Shown piece by piece: positions 7,224-15,482 of a stretch of 24,530 bases of DNA (position 1 is its first letter; every line of letters starts with the position of its first letter). Made by a program: the position numbers and the translations under genes. This stretch comes from Pseudomonadota bacterium (lineage in GTDB: Bacteria > Pseudomonadota > Gammaproteobacteria > Halothiobacillales > Halothiobacillaceae), in contig JAJYPA010000062.1 of the NCBI GenBank assembly GCA_021795795.1, forward strand, positions 1 through 24,530, in the 5' to 3' direction. The notes under the pieces were generated by a model. That model saw only the letters and a list, made by a program, of their open reading frames with translations. It searched no databases and was not told the origin of the DNA.

Positions 7224-7771
7224 GCGGCAGTTTCGGTGATCCGATGATGTTTCTGGTTCGGACCCTGTTCGAACTGGTGATTTTCGTGGTGATGGTGCGT
7301 TATTTCCTGCAACTGTTCCACGCCAATTTTTTCAATCCGATTACACAATCGCTGGTCAAGCTGACCAATCCGGTTCTAAACCCCTTGCGGAACATCTTGC
7401 CAAAGAGCCGCCGCCACGATTTCGCGTCGTTACTGGTCACGCTGGTGTTGATCGTGTTGATGGTCTGGGTGTTGGGCATGATGAGCGTCGGTAGCGTTTC
7501 GGCAGCGGCTTTGATTTTCAACTCGCTGTACTTTGTCTTTTTGCTGGTGACCGATCTCTTCTTCTGGACGATACTGATGCGCGCCATCGCTTCGTGGATC
7601 GGGAATAGTCGTTCACCGGGCGTCGCCTTGCTGGAAGATCTGACCGATCCGATTCTGCAACCGGTACAAAAAATTCTGCCCCCTTTGGGTGGAATCGATC
7701 TGAGTCCGCTGGCGGTGCTGATCGCGATACAGGTGCTGCAGATTTTCGTGGGTAATTTATTGATGGGGTAA
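7220..7771 (+). CDS. yggT: YggT-family integral membrane protein
   Basis: This 183-residue inner-membrane protein carries two YGGT repeats (about residues 9-85 and 95-180). Each has two hydrophobic helices flanking a conserved loop: NPITQSLVKLTNPVLNPLRN in the first, LEDLTDPILQPVQKILPP in the second. Family members have been linked to osmotic tolerance and to positioning of membrane or division functions, but the molecular role is unsettled. The start overlaps the proC stop (ATGA) and has GAGGGCAGGG upstream. The proC-yggT-metX order is conserved in gammaproteobacteria and says little about function. Confidence 0.9.
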   Translation: MSGSFGDPMMFLVRTLFELVIFVVMVRYFLQLFHANFFNPITQSLVKLTNPVLNPLRNILPKSRRHDFASLLVTLVLIVLMVWVLGMMSVGSVSAAALIFNSLYFVFLLVTDLFFWTILMRAIASWIGNSRSPGVALLEDLTDPILQPVQKILPPLGGIDLSPLAVLIAIQVLQIFVGNLLMG

Positions 7772-7823
7772 CTGCAGCCTGTGCGGTGGATGTCCTGTTC
7801 TTTCATGATTTAAGGTGTCGGCA

Positions 7824-9035
7824 TTGAGTGATGCATCTGAAAAATTAGCGCAATCCGGTTTGAGCCGGTCCGTTGGGATCGTCGAGCCGAAGACGGCCCG
7901 ATTTTCCGAGCCGCTGGCCTTGGATTGCGGTCGTTCACTGCCCTCGTATGAGCTGGTTTACGAAACCTACGGACAGCTTAATGACGAGGGCAGCAATGCG
8001 GTGCTGATCTGCCATGCCTTGTCGGGTGATCATCACGCAGCGGGTTTCCACGCAGAAACCGATCGCAAGCCGGGGTGGTGGGATTCCGCCATCGGGCCGG
8101 GCAAGCCGATCGATACGGATCGGTTTTTTGTGGTGTGTCTGAACAATTTGGGTGGCTGCAAGGGATCGACCGGCCCTTTAAGCATCGATCCGGTCAGTGG
8201 CAAACCTTATGGCCCGGATTTTCCGATTGTGACCGTTAAAGACTGGGTTCATTCGCAATATCGGCTCATGCAGTACCTGGGGTTGCCCGGCTGGGCGGCA
8301 GTGATCGGTGGCAGTTTGGGCGGTATGCAGGTGCTGCAGTGGTCGATTACTTATCCAGATGCGCTTGCGCACGCTGTCGTGATTGCCGCCGCGCCGCGTC
8401 TGTCGGCGCAAAACATTGCCTTCAACGAAGTGGCACGTCAGGCCATCATCACCGATCCCGAGTTCTACGGCGGGCGTTACGCGGATCACAACACGCTGCC
8501 GCGCCGGGGGCTGATGCTTGCCCGGATGCTGGGGCACATTACTTATTTGTCCGACGATGCGATGCGGGCCAAGTTTGGGCGTGAGTTGCGTTCGGGCCAG
8601 GTACAGTATGGTTTTGATGTCGAGTTTCAGGTTGAGAGCTATCTGCGTTATCAGGGCGCCAGTTTCGTTGACCGTTTCGACGCCAATACCTATTTGTTGA
8701 TGACCAAGGCGCTGGATTACTTCGATCCGGCACAGGCCAGTAATGATGATCTGGTTGCCGCGCTGGCCGAAGTTAAGGCACATTTCCTTGTGGTGTCGTT
8801 TACATCGGACTGGCGTTTCTCGCCCGAGCGATCACGGGAAATCGTGCGTGCCCTGCTCGCCTCCGGAAAGCAGGTTTCCTATGCCGAAATCGAATCGAAT
8901 CATGGCCATGACGCTTTCCTAATGACGATTCCCTACTATCACCGTGTACTGGCAGGTTATATGGCCAATATCGATTTTGCCTCCACCCCAAGCGGCTTAT
9001 CGAGCCCGGTGTACAGCACGGGGGGCGCCGTATGA
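7824..9035 (+). CDS. metX: Homoserine O-acyltransferase (MetX)
   Basis: MetX acylates homoserine (with acetyl- or succinyl-CoA) in methionine synthesis. It is an alpha/beta-hydrolase-fold protein of about 403 residues. Landmarks are [14 protein letters not shown], the oxyanion segment [12 protein letters not shown], the nucleophile elbow [10 protein letters not shown] with the catalytic Ser, an Asp in [10 protein letters not shown] and a His in SNHGHDAF, completing the triad. The sequence closely follows Pseudomonas MetX, which uses succinyl-CoA, but the acyl donor cannot be fixed from motifs alone. The TTG at 7824 is preferred because TAAGGTG lies 6 bases upstream; a GTG at 7815 overlaps that element and lacks its own binding site. 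The last 15-20 residues are an extension beyond the usual end. The stop overlaps metW (ATGA). Confidence 0.93.
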   Translation: MSDASEKLAQSGLSRSVGIVEPKTARFSEPLALDCGRSLPSYELVYETYGQLNDEGSNAVLICHALSGDHHAAGFHAETDRKPGWWDSAIGPGKPIDTDRFFVVCLNNLGGCKGSTGPLSIDPVSGKPYGPDFPIVTVKDWVHSQYRLMQYLGLPGWAAVIGGSLGGMQVLQWSITYPDALAHAVVIAAAPRLSAQNIAFNEVARQAIITDPEFYGGRYADHNTLPRRGLMLARMLGHITYLSDDAMRAKFGRELRSGQVQYGFDVEFQVESYLRYQGASFVDRFDANTYLLMTKALDYFDPAQASNDDLVAALAEVKAHFLVVSFTSDWRFSPERSREIVRALLASGKQVSYAEIESNHGHDAFLMTIPYYHRVLAGYMANIDFASTPSGLSSPVYSTGGAV

Positions 9036-9634
9036 TTCGCCCGGACTGGCACACCGTGGAGCAGTGGATCACACCCAAGAGCCGGGTACTAGATCTGGGA
9101 TGCGGTGACGGGGCCTTGTTGTCTCATCTGATTGAACGGCGGCAGGTTTCAGCCGTTGGGCTTGAGCTTGATGACGACAAGGTCGCATCCGGAATCGAGC
9201 GCGGATTGAACATCATTCAGGAAGACCTGGATAACGGTATCAGCGACTGGTTCGCGCCCATGTCCTTCGATTTCGTGATCGTGAGCCAGACCATTCAGGC
9301 CATGCGACATCCAGAACGCCTGCTGGCCGACATGCTCACCATTGCCCGCGAGGGCATCGTCACCTTCCCGAACATGGGATACTGGCGCAACCGGGTTCAA
9401 CTCGGTCTGCTCGGGCATATGCCGATCAACCGCGCGTTGCCGAATCCCTGGTACAACACCCCGAACATCCATCTCTGTACCCTGAGTGATTTTGAGTCAC
9501 TTTGTTCTGAGCTCGGTATCGAGATTCTTGACCGGGCGGTCGTGGACAGTGCGCGCCGTGAATCGGCTTTGCTGCGTGCGTTCCCCAATTGGTTCGGGGA
9601 ACACGCCATCTATCGCATTCAGCGTAAATCCTGA
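9032..9634 (+). CDS. metW: MetW, methionine biosynthesis methyltransferase-fold protein
   Basis: MetW has a class I SAM-methyltransferase fold and is nearly always encoded with metX. It is thought to activate or partner MetX. This copy has 200 residues with SAM motif [13 protein letters not shown] (19-30), acidic motif [11 protein letters not shown] (43-51) and the family segments [24 protein letters not shown] and [12 protein letters not shown]. The start codon lies inside the metX stop (ATGA overlap), so the two are translationally coupled. It ends the plus-strand operon and converges on the next gene with only 52 bases between the stops and no clear terminator hairpin. Confidence 0.95.
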   Translation: MIRPDWHTVEQWITPKSRVLDLGCGDGALLSHLIERRQVSAVGLELDDDKVASGIERGLNIIQEDLDNGISDWFAPMSFDFVIVSQTIQAMRHPERLLADMLTIAREGIVTFPNMGYWRNRVQLGLLGHMPINRALPNPWYNTPNIHLCTLSDFESLCSELGIEILDRAVVDSARRESALLRAFPNWFGEHAIYRIQRKS

Positions 9635-9686
9635 GATTGCTTTCAGACTCGGTTCAATGTTCCTGCGACGGTTTTATTAAAGTGGC

Positions 9687-11285
9687 TCAATAAGCGGCTA
9701 CGCAGCCGTCGCTTCGAGGATCGAATCCACCTTCCAGTAGCCCGGAACGATCACGGCTGATGGCGCCGGCGTGCCCCATCATTTCGTCGAAGGCGCTGAC
9801 GATTTCCACATCATGCCCGTAGCGGCGCAGTGTCTCGAATACGTCCGGCGCAAAACGGCTTTCCAGCTTCAGCGAGGTGGACGGATTACCCCAGGTGCGT
9901 CCCAGCAGCCAACGCGGGCGGGTGATGGCGTCTTGCAATCCTATGCCGTAACCGGCGATCCGGCTGAGCAGGGCGGATTGTGTTTGCGGTTGCCCGTCTC
10001 CCCCCATGCTGCCGTAGACCATGACCCGTCCGTCGTTGAGTTCGGCCAGGGCGGGATTCAGCGTATGAAATGGTTTGCGGCCCGGTGCGATGCTGCGGGG
10101 GGTGTCCGGCTGCAGCGAGAAGCTGATGCCACGGTTCTGCCACACGATGCCGGTGTCCTGAAGCACGATCCCGCTGCCGTACTCGTGGTACAGGCTTTGG
10201 ATGACCGAGACGGCGCGCCCTTCGCTGTCGATGGCACCGAACCAGGTGGTGTCGCCCATATCGCCGGGACCTCGCCAAGGGAGCACACTGTCCGGGCTGA
10301 TTTTGGCGGCGAGGGCGTCGAGCCGTTCATCGGAAAGAAACGCGCTGGCCGCGATGGTCATGTCCTGTGGATCGCGGACGTAACGATCCCGAACCTGGAA
10401 AGCCAGCTTCGTGGATTCGACCAGAAGATGAATGTACTCGGGGCTGTCCGGCTCGGTATCCAGACCGCCGGCCCGTTCGAATAGTGACAGGATCATCAGC
10501 GAAGCCAGACCCTGCGTGGGCGGAGCAGTGTTGTACAACCGGCCACCGGCAAAGGTGGTGGTCAGTGGCGTGACGTAATCAGCCTGGTGCTGTTGAAGGT
10601 CGCTCTGGCGGACCGGGCTGCCAAGACGCCATAACTCATCTGCGATGGCGGTGCCGATTTCACCGCGATAGAACGCGTCGGGAGATGTTGCGGCCAGATG
10701 CTTGAGGGTGCTGGCCAGCGCGGGATTGCGTTCGGTGCTACCCACGGGGCGTGCCGTGCCATTGTTGAGGAATGTCTCGGCAAATCCGGGCAGATCGCTG
10801 AGTTCGGCTGTGCGTTCGAGCGTAGTTCTGGCTTGCGACCCGGTGACGGGGTAGCCGTTTTCCGCGTAGTCGATGGCGTCGGCCAGAATGCGGCTTAACG
10901 GCAAGCATCCCTGCCACGTCTGCTTGCTGTATTCCAGCGCCTTGTCCCACGCCGATACGGCGCCAGCCACGCTGTTGGCGGCCAGTGGCCCACGCGTCGG
11001 AATGACATCGTATTCCTGTTCGAGATAAAAGCAGGAAGTGAGATCGCCGGCCAATCGGCCCGAACCGTCGATACTGACGGGATCACTGCCCGGTGTCTTT
11101 ATCAACCAAAACGCATCACCACCGATTCCGGTCATGTGCGGGTAGACCACAGCCAGTGCCGCGGCCATTGCCACTGCTGCTTCAATGGCGTTGCCGCCCT
11201 CCCGAAGTACGGCCAGTCCGGCTTGGGCAGCAAGGCTGTGCGGTGCGACCACCATGCCGCGCCTGGCCAGTGTTGATTTCAACAT
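9687..11285 (-). CDS. Gamma-glutamyltransferase-family Ntn hydrolase (GGT/HpxW-like)
   Basis: This 532-residue member of the gamma-glutamyltransferase superfamily is made as one chain and self-cleaves to free an N-terminal threonine nucleophile. The cleavage site is seen at GDTTWFGAIDSEGRAVS, with Thr346 as the expected nucleophile. Other landmarks are TGIGGDAFWLI (52-62), DGSGR (73-77), NTAPPTQG (252-259) and GGDGQPQTQSALL. No signal peptide is present, unlike classical periplasmic GGT, so the enzyme is probably cytoplasmic. The substrate is unknown: the family also includes oxamate amidohydrolase (HpxW), cephalosporin acylases and transpeptidases. AAGG lies 9 bases before the ATG. It follows dctM by 38 bases and is the last gene of the TRAP operon, which suggests that it processes the imported compound. 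Confidence 0.86.
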   Translation of the reverse strand: MLKSTLARRGMVVAPHSLAAQAGLAVLREGGNAIEAAVAMAAALAVVYPHMTGIGGDAFWLIKTPGSDPVSIDGSGRLAGDLTSCFYLEQEYDVIPTRGPLAANSVAGAVSAWDKALEYSKQTWQGCLPLSRILADAIDYAENGYPVTGSQARTTLERTAELSDLPGFAETFLNNGTARPVGSTERNPALASTLKHLAATSPDAFYRGEIGTAIADELWRLGSPVRQSDLQQHQADYVTPLTTTFAGGRLYNTAPPTQGLASLMILSLFERAGGLDTEPDSPEYIHLLVESTKLAFQVRDRYVRDPQDMTIAASAFLSDERLDALAAKISPDSVLPWRGPGDMGDTTWFGAIDSEGRAVSVIQSLYHEYGSGIVLQDTGIVWQNRGISFSLQPDTPRSIAPGRKPFHTLNPALAELNDGRVMVYGSMGGDGQPQTQSALLSRIAGYGIGLQDAITRPRWLLGRTWGNPSTSLKLESRFAPDVFETLRRYGHDVEIVSAFDEMMGHAGAISRDRSGLLEGGFDPRSDGCVAAY

Positions 11286-11323
11286 GATTGGTTACCTTAT
11301 CTTGAGTGAAGATGGCATGAACT

Positions 11324-12646
11324 TTACCAGCCCACCACGCCCGGCAGCCAGGTGGCGATGCTCGGGAAGATGATAATAAGTGTCAGTGCGAGTACCTGGA
11401 TGCCGATGTAGGGCATGACACCTAGATAAATGTCCTGAGTCAGTATTTCTTTAGGTGCAACGCCTCTGAGATAAAACAATGACCAGCCAAACGGCGGAGT
11501 AAGGAAAGATGTCTGCAGGTTCATGGCGATCAAGATGCTTAGCCAGACAATATCGACACCCGCGTGATGGAAGAACGGCAGCATGAGTGGGAGCACGATG
11601 TACGAAATCTCGATCCAGTCCAGAAAGAATCCGAGCAGGAACAGGAGAATCATCATGAAAATCAAGGGCCCCCAAACACCACCCGGCAGGAATTCGAACA
11701 ACGAGTCGATGAGTTCATCACCGCCGAGTCCCCGGAAGCTCAGGCTGAAGATTTGAGCCATAATCAGGACAAAGAAGGTCATGCCGGTAATCTTGAATGT
11801 GTCGTACACCGTGTCGCGCATGACGGTATAGGAGAGTCGACCGGACAGGCCGACGACGATAAGTGCACCCAAAGCCCCCATCGCGGCGGCTTCGGTGGGT
11901 GCCGCGACACCGCCGATGATTGAGCCCAGGACGGCAAAGATCAGCGCGAACGGAGGGAGAACGACCTTGACAAGGTCCTTGATCAGTTGCCCCATGGGCA
12001 TGGCATCGCGCTCATCCTGTGGGATGGGGGGCATGGAATTCGGCTTGAGCTTGCTCATAATTACGATGTAGACAAGGTACATGCCTGCGAGCATCAGGCC
12101 CGGGATCAGTGCTGCCGCGAACAGGGAGCCAACCGAGGTGCCGGAAATATCCGACAGGATGATGAGCACCAGACTGGGTGGAATGATCTGCCCCAGGGTT
12201 CCCGCAGCGCAGATCGTGCCGCTGGCAATGCGTTTATCGTAACCGCGCCGGAGCAGGGTGGGCAGGGTGATCAGGCCAACCGTGACCACTGTGGCCGCGA
12301 CGATACCGGTTGAAGCACCCATGAGTACGCCGATCAAGATAATGGCGATGGCCATGCCGCCGGATTTTTTCCCGGAAACATGGCCGATGACGTCCAGCAT
12401 GCGCTCGGCCAACTGAGATTTTTCCAGCAGCACGCCCATGAAAACAAACAAAGGGATCGCCAGTAGGGTGTAGTTACTGACGATTCCGAAAATGCGGAGC
12501 GGTAACAGGTTGAACAAGTCCGACCCAAAACCGATCAGGCCAAAGACTAAGCCGCTGACAGCCAAGGCAAATGGCACAGGAATGCCAACCAGGATGAGCG
12601 CGAACAAGGAAAAAACCATGATGATTGCGAGCACTTCCATCTCCAT
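11324..12646 (-). CDS. dctM: TRAP transporter large permease subunit (DctM family)
   Basis: This is the 440-residue polytopic inner-membrane subunit of a tripartite ATP-independent periplasmic transporter, which carries the Na+-coupled substrate pathway. The sequence is almost wholly hydrophobic helices (about 11-12). Family signatures are PVPFALAVSGLVFGLIG near the N-terminus, GASTGIVAATVVTVGLITLP, CAAGTLGQIIPPSLVLIILS and ALGALIVVG. The C-terminal half repeats the scaffold/hairpin pattern, with PPFGWSLFYLRGVAP. The start lies two bases after the dctQ stop; a second ATG two codons downstream is an alternative. It is part of the dctP-dctQ-dctM-hydrolase operon. Confidence 0.95.
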   Translation of the reverse strand: MEMEVLAIIMVFSLFALILVGIPVPFALAVSGLVFGLIGFGSDLFNLLPLRIFGIVSNYTLLAIPLFVFMGVLLEKSQLAERMLDVIGHVSGKKSGGMAIAIILIGVLMGASTGIVAATVVTVGLITLPTLLRRGYDKRIASGTICAAGTLGQIIPPSLVLIILSDISGTSVGSLFAAALIPGLMLAGMYLVYIVIMSKLKPNSMPPIPQDERDAMPMGQLIKDLVKVVLPPFALIFAVLGSIIGGVAAPTEAAAMGALGALIVVGLSGRLSYTVMRDTVYDTFKITGMTFFVLIMAQIFSLSFRGLGGDELIDSLFEFLPGGVWGPLIFMMILLFLLGFFLDWIEISYIVLPLMLPFFHHAGVDIVWLSILIAMNLQTSFLTPPFGWSLFYLRGVAPKEILTQDIYLGVMPYIGIQVLALTLIIIFPSIATWLPGVVGW

Positions 12647-12648
12647 GA

Positions 12649-13233
12649 TTATTTCTCTGCTCCGTCATCTTGAAAAATTTGCGCAAAGGCCTGAATGGTC
12701 ATGACGACACCTTGTAGTGAAACGAGGACGAATCCCAATGGAATAAACGCTTTAATGATCCATTGATAAGGCAAACCGCCTGGATCGGGCGAGCCTTCGC
12801 CAATCGCAAAAGACATTTGTACGAAATGAAGGGACATGAATGCGATGGTAAAACCGACTGGTATCACGATAAGAAGCGGGAACAGGGCATCCATCCATAT
12901 TTTTACCCTGTGGCTGTAATATTGGTAGAAAATGTCCACCCGTACATGCTCACCCTGTTGCAGGGTATAGGCTGCGGCCATCATGGCGATGACAGCCAGA
13001 ACATGCCATTCCAGTTCTTGTTCTGCTACCCAGCTGCGGTGAAACAGATAGCGGGCACCGACATCAAATGCCACCAGCAATACCAGGACGAGGGTGAGCC
13101 ATGCGACGGACTGGCTGATTTTCTCAATGAGCCAGTCCAAGTGTTGACTCCATCGATACAGGCTCGCAGCGAAAGGGTTCGTTAAGGCTATATCTGTCCG
13201 CGCGTTGTCTGATGATGGCTTATGCTCTGTCAA
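12649..13233 (-). CDS. dctQ: TRAP transporter small permease subunit (DctQ family)
   Basis: This is the small membrane subunit that pairs with DctM and supports the docking of the binding protein. It has 194 residues. A soluble N-terminal part of about 40 residues is followed by four hydrophobic helices: VAWLTLVLVLLVAFDVGARY (44-63), HVLAVIAMMAAAYTLQQGEH, the LFPLLIVIPVGFTIAFMSL region and the IIKAFIPLGFVLVSLQGVVM region. It starts at TTG, strongly supported by GGAGG 8 bases upstream and by the lack of a better ATG. It lies 25 bases after dctP. Confidence 0.92.
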   Translation of the reverse strand: MTEHKPSSDNARTDIALTNPFAASLYRWSQHLDWLIEKISQSVAWLTLVLVLLVAFDVGARYLFHRSWVAEQELEWHVLAVIAMMAAAYTLQQGEHVRVDIFYQYYSHRVKIWMDALFPLLIVIPVGFTIAFMSLHFVQMSFAIGEGSPDPGGLPYQWIIKAFIPLGFVLVSLQGVVMTIQAFAQIFQDDGAEK

Positions 13234-13258
13234 GGCCTCTTCCTCCGTGTGAAACCAA

Positions 13259-14350
13259 TCACAGATTTTGGTTTAAAACCACAGCTTCGCTGAGGTTCAA
13301 CCAGACATCCACCTGTTTTTTGTAGGCGAAGTAATGGTCATTCACCTTCTTGGCCAATGGATCTTTGCTGGTTAGTGTTGCCAAGGTGTCGAAGGTCACT
13401 TCACGCAGCTTTTGGATGATTTCAGGCTTGAGTTGCATGATTTTCACGCCGTGATTGTCCACGAGATCCTTGAGTGCGGCGGTGTTGCTTGAGTTACACC
13501 AGTCAAAACTGACTTGGTTGCAGGCCATGGCCGCGTTTTCGATGACAGCCTGGAGATCTTTCGGTAGCGACTCGAACATCTTCTTGTTCATCAGGAGTTC
13601 GGAAACGTTTGAAGGCTCGTGCCAACCCGGGGTGTAATAATACTTGGCACCGTTCATCAGACCCATTTGTCGGTCCAGGTATGGGCCGACAAATTCGGCA
13701 GCATCAATAACCCCACGTTCCAGGGCAGGGAATATCTCACCGCCAGGCAGCAGTTTGACACTCACGCCAAGCTGTTCGTATACCTTGCCTGCCAGACCGG
13801 GGATGCGCATGCGCAGGCCTTTGAAGTCTTCGATGGATTCGATGGGCTTACGGAACCAGCCTGTCATCTGCATGCCCGTGTTGCCGGCAGGCAGCGCCTT
13901 CAAGCCAAACGGCTCGTACACTTCGTCCCACAGTTGCTGCCCACCGCCTTCATAAAGCCAGGCGTTGACGGCCATAACGTCCATCCCGAAGGGAACGGCG
14001 GTGAAGTACTGCGCAGCAAATGACTTGCCAGCCCAGAAGTACGAGTTACCCCAGTTCATGTCGACGGTGCCTTCGCGTACTGCATCGAAACCGGCCAGCG
14101 CCGGGATCAATTCACCCGCGGCATAAAACTTGATTTTCAGGCGGCCACCGGACATGGCTTCTACGCGTTCGCAGAAATCGGTCGCGCTACCGGGGCCGCT
14201 GCTATAGAAAGGCGAACCTGCAGGATAGGCGCAGGTCATTTTCAGTTTATAGGTTTTATTGGAATCCGCTGTCGCAATTGCGGGGGCCATTAATGCACCA
14301 CCAGCCAGGACACCGGTGGTTTTCAGGAAGTCTCGACGTTTCATGCTCAT
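13259..14350 (-). CDS. dctP: TRAP transporter substrate-binding protein, TakP/2-oxoacid-like (DctP family)
   Basis: This periplasmic solute-binding protein of a TRAP transporter has 363 residues. It has a twin-arginine signal (KRRDFLK, hydrophobic core, cleavage near ATA/D at 27-29), so it is probably exported folded by Tat. The region around residues 150-250 (GNTGMQMTGWFRKPI, LRMRIPGLAGKVYEQLGV, GGEIFPALERGVIDAAEFVG, YYYTPGWHEP) closely follows Rhodobacter TakP, which binds pyruvate and other 2-oxoacids with a metal ion. The conserved Arg in LRMR is the expected carboxylate ligand. The substrate is therefore probably a small alpha-keto or hydroxy carboxylate or an analogue. GGAG lies 8 bases before the first ATG. 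It is the first gene of the operon, behind a sigma-54-type promoter. Confidence 0.93.
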   Translation of the reverse strand: MSMKRRDFLKTTGVLAGGALMAPAIATADSNKTYKLKMTCAYPAGSPFYSSGPGSATDFCERVEAMSGGRLKIKFYAAGELIPALAGFDAVREGTVDMNWGNSYFWAGKSFAAQYFTAVPFGMDVMAVNAWLYEGGGQQLWDEVYEPFGLKALPAGNTGMQMTGWFRKPIESIEDFKGLRMRIPGLAGKVYEQLGVSVKLLPGGEIFPALERGVIDAAEFVGPYLDRQMGLMNGAKYYYTPGWHEPSNVSELLMNKKMFESLPKDLQAVIENAAMACNQVSFDWCNSSNTAALKDLVDNHGVKIMQLKPEIIQKLREVTFDTLATLTSKDPLAKKVNDHYFAYKKQVDVWLNLSEAVVLNQNL

Positions 14351-14424
14351 GTTAGTGACTCCAGATGGTACGTTGGCGGTGTAAACAGGTTCAGTTTACA
14401 AATGTAGGGAATGCCATTTATTAA

Positions 14425-14441
14425 AGCAAAGGTCGTGCCAA
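14425..14441 (-). promoter_or_regulatory. Sigma-54 (RpoN) promoter for the TRAP operon
   Basis: On the minus strand the sequence is TTGGCACG-ACCT-TTGCT, an exact match to the YTGGCACG-N4-TTGCW sigma-54 consensus with correct spacing of the -24 GG and -12 GC. Transcription would start near 14415, leaving a leader of about 65 bases before the dctP ATG at 14350. A bacterial enhancer-binding protein would be required for activation. Confidence 0.78.
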
Positions 14442-14495
14442 AGGGTATTTATTATTTAACTTATTGAATTGTATTGATATAAATGGATTTTGACT

Positions 14496-14527
14496 CAGTA
14501 ATACGTTTTTTGTGGTGCGTAGTACTG
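14496..14527. promoter_or_regulatory. Candidate upstream activator dyad for the sigma-54 promoter
   Basis: CAGTAATACG (14496-14505) and CGTAGTACTG (14518-14527) are inverted copies matching at 9 of 10 positions around a 12-base spacer. The centre lies about 95 bases upstream of the predicted TRAP start site, a normal distance for an NtrC/DctD-type enhancer. The binding protein is unknown; the divergent Lrp-type regulator is an alternative. Confidence 0.4.
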
Positions 14528-14717
14528 GACAAAATATCCATGAAAAATTTTCGACTATCAATCGTTTGTAAACTACAATTTCAAAATTAATTCATTTGTA
14601 TGGTCGGAAGGCTGCTAGTTCGTGCGAATACAGTACTTTTGATGGGTTTGCATTGTTTTTGTATGGCGTTGCCCTGTTGTCGTGCGTAAGCACCATGACA
14701 GGTCGTTTGGAGACCTT

Positions 14718-15164
14718 ATGAATCGCCTGGATACTGAAATTGTCAGTTTGCTTATCAAGAACGGGCGGATGTCCTTTGCTGAAATTGCGCGACGGCTGGG
14801 GGTTACGCGGGCTCATGCTCGCGATCGTGTTCATGCTCTGCAGGAAGATGGAATGATCGAGCAGTTCACCGCCGTGATCAATCCGGAGAAATTGGGAAAG
14901 ACCGTCTCAACCTTCCTTGATATCAAGGTCGCGCCGCAGGGTATTGAGCGCGTAGCCCATGAGTTGGCGGATCAGCCTGAGATTGTGAGTCTCTATATCA
15001 TGAGCGATATGAAGAGCCTGCATGTGCACGCCCTGACAGATACTTACGAACGGTTGCATGAATTTGTGCGAGAGCAGGTGTTCAGTCGAGAGGATATTTT
15101 GAGTGTGGATAGCCTGACACTTCTTAAACGAATCAAGAATCGCCGCGGTGGCCCTCGCCTGTGA
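14718..15164 (+). CDS. Lrp/AsnC-family transcriptional regulator
   Basis: This 148-residue DNA-binding protein has an N-terminal winged helix-turn-helix (about 4-50, with MSFAEIARRLGVTRAHARDRV as core, Lrp style). A C-terminal RAM effector-binding domain follows (about 64-140, starting VSTFLDIKV and including SLYIMSDMKSLHVHAL). The ATG at 14718 is chosen because GGAG lies 5 bases upstream and because it gives the standard Lrp length; a GTG at 14682 would add 12 residues. It is divergent from the TRAP/hydrolase operon and is a reasonable candidate for its regulator and for autoregulation. The ligand is unknown, though the family usually senses amino acids or related small molecules. Confidence 0.93.
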   Translation: MNRLDTEIVSLLIKNGRMSFAEIARRLGVTRAHARDRVHALQEDGMIEQFTAVINPEKLGKTVSTFLDIKVAPQGIERVAHELADQPEIVSLYIMSDMKSLHVHALTDTYERLHEFVREQVFSREDILSVDSLTLLKRIKNRRGGPRL

Positions 15165-15182
15165 TGATTCGGCTTATCATCT

Positions 15183-15201
15183 GATTTGGGTTTGCCAAAT
15201 C
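15183..15201 (+). terminator. Hairpin after the Lrp-type regulator
   Basis: GATTTGG (15183-15189) pairs with CCAAATC (15195-15201) around a 5-base loop, 18 bases past the stop codon. A weaker 6-bp dyad GATGAT/ATCATC (15163-15181) overlaps the stop. No T-tract follows, so termination activity is uncertain. Confidence 0.3.
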
Positions 15202-15321
15202 ATGTGAGCCTGATATTGGGGTATACCTCATCGAACCATTTGCTTACTCTTGGCTTGCTCTCACTTGTACTGTTCGGGCTGGTGGTCTGGTTGCCGCTTG
15301 AATCCGAGCTGCTGTTTTTAA

Positions 15322-15349
15322 GGAAGGTCTGCACAAATGCAGACCTTCC
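15322..15349. repeat. Perfect 11-bp hairpin
   Basis: GGAAGGTCTGC (15322-15332) and GCAGACCTTCC (15339-15349) pair perfectly around an ACAAAT loop. It lies at the left end of the MITE-like element. Confidence 0.7.
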
Positions 15350-15353
15350 CGAT

Positions 15354-15371
15354 CAGGGCATTGATGCCCTG
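15354..15371. repeat. Short hairpin CAGGGCA-TTGA-TGCCCTG
   Basis: A perfect 7-bp stem with a 4-base loop sits 4 bases after the preceding hairpin, within the same element. Confidence 0.55.
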
Positions 15372-15444
15372 CCGCTGAATGACGAAAGTCATTGAAATGT
15401 TGAGCATAAGGCTGGCGTGTACCGGCTTTTGCGTTTTTGACCGC

Positions 15445-15482
15445 GGGTTTACACCCGCTTCGCATTAAGCGGGTGTAAACCC
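15445..15482. repeat. Perfect 16-bp hairpin in the MITE-like element
   Basis: GGGTTTACACCCGCTT (15445-15460) and AAGCGGGTGTAAACCC (15467-15482) pair perfectly around a CGCATT loop. It is the strongest stem-loop in the window, has no T-tract and lies in non-coding DNA. Confidence 0.75.

Larger units (their letters stand above)
14351..14717. promoter_or_regulatory. Divergent control region between the TRAP operon and the Lrp-type regulator
   Basis: This is an AT-rich 367-base intergenic region. It holds a sigma-54-type promoter (14425-14441, minus) and a 10-base dyad with a 12-base spacer (14496-14527), both listed separately. The word TTTGTAAACT occurs twice in opposite orientation, once near 14390-14402 (minus strand) and once near 14564-14576 (plus strand), and could be a regulator site. 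The regulator's own promoter could not be placed. Confidence 0.5.

Noticed and set aside
9635..9686. Terminator sought between the convergent metW and GGT-family genes
   Set aside because: Only 52 bases are available and no stable stem with a T-tract could be found.
9771..10484. Plus-strand open frame of 237 codons opposite the GGT-family gene
   Set aside because: It is an antisense shadow in GC-rich coding DNA with no domain; the minus-strand gene has the full family signature.
15186..15395. 69-codon plus-strand frame with one hydrophobic stretch after the Lrp-type regulator
   Set aside because: It starts with TTG and no ribosome binding site, and its 3' half runs through the hairpins of the MITE-like element, so it is probably not a gene.
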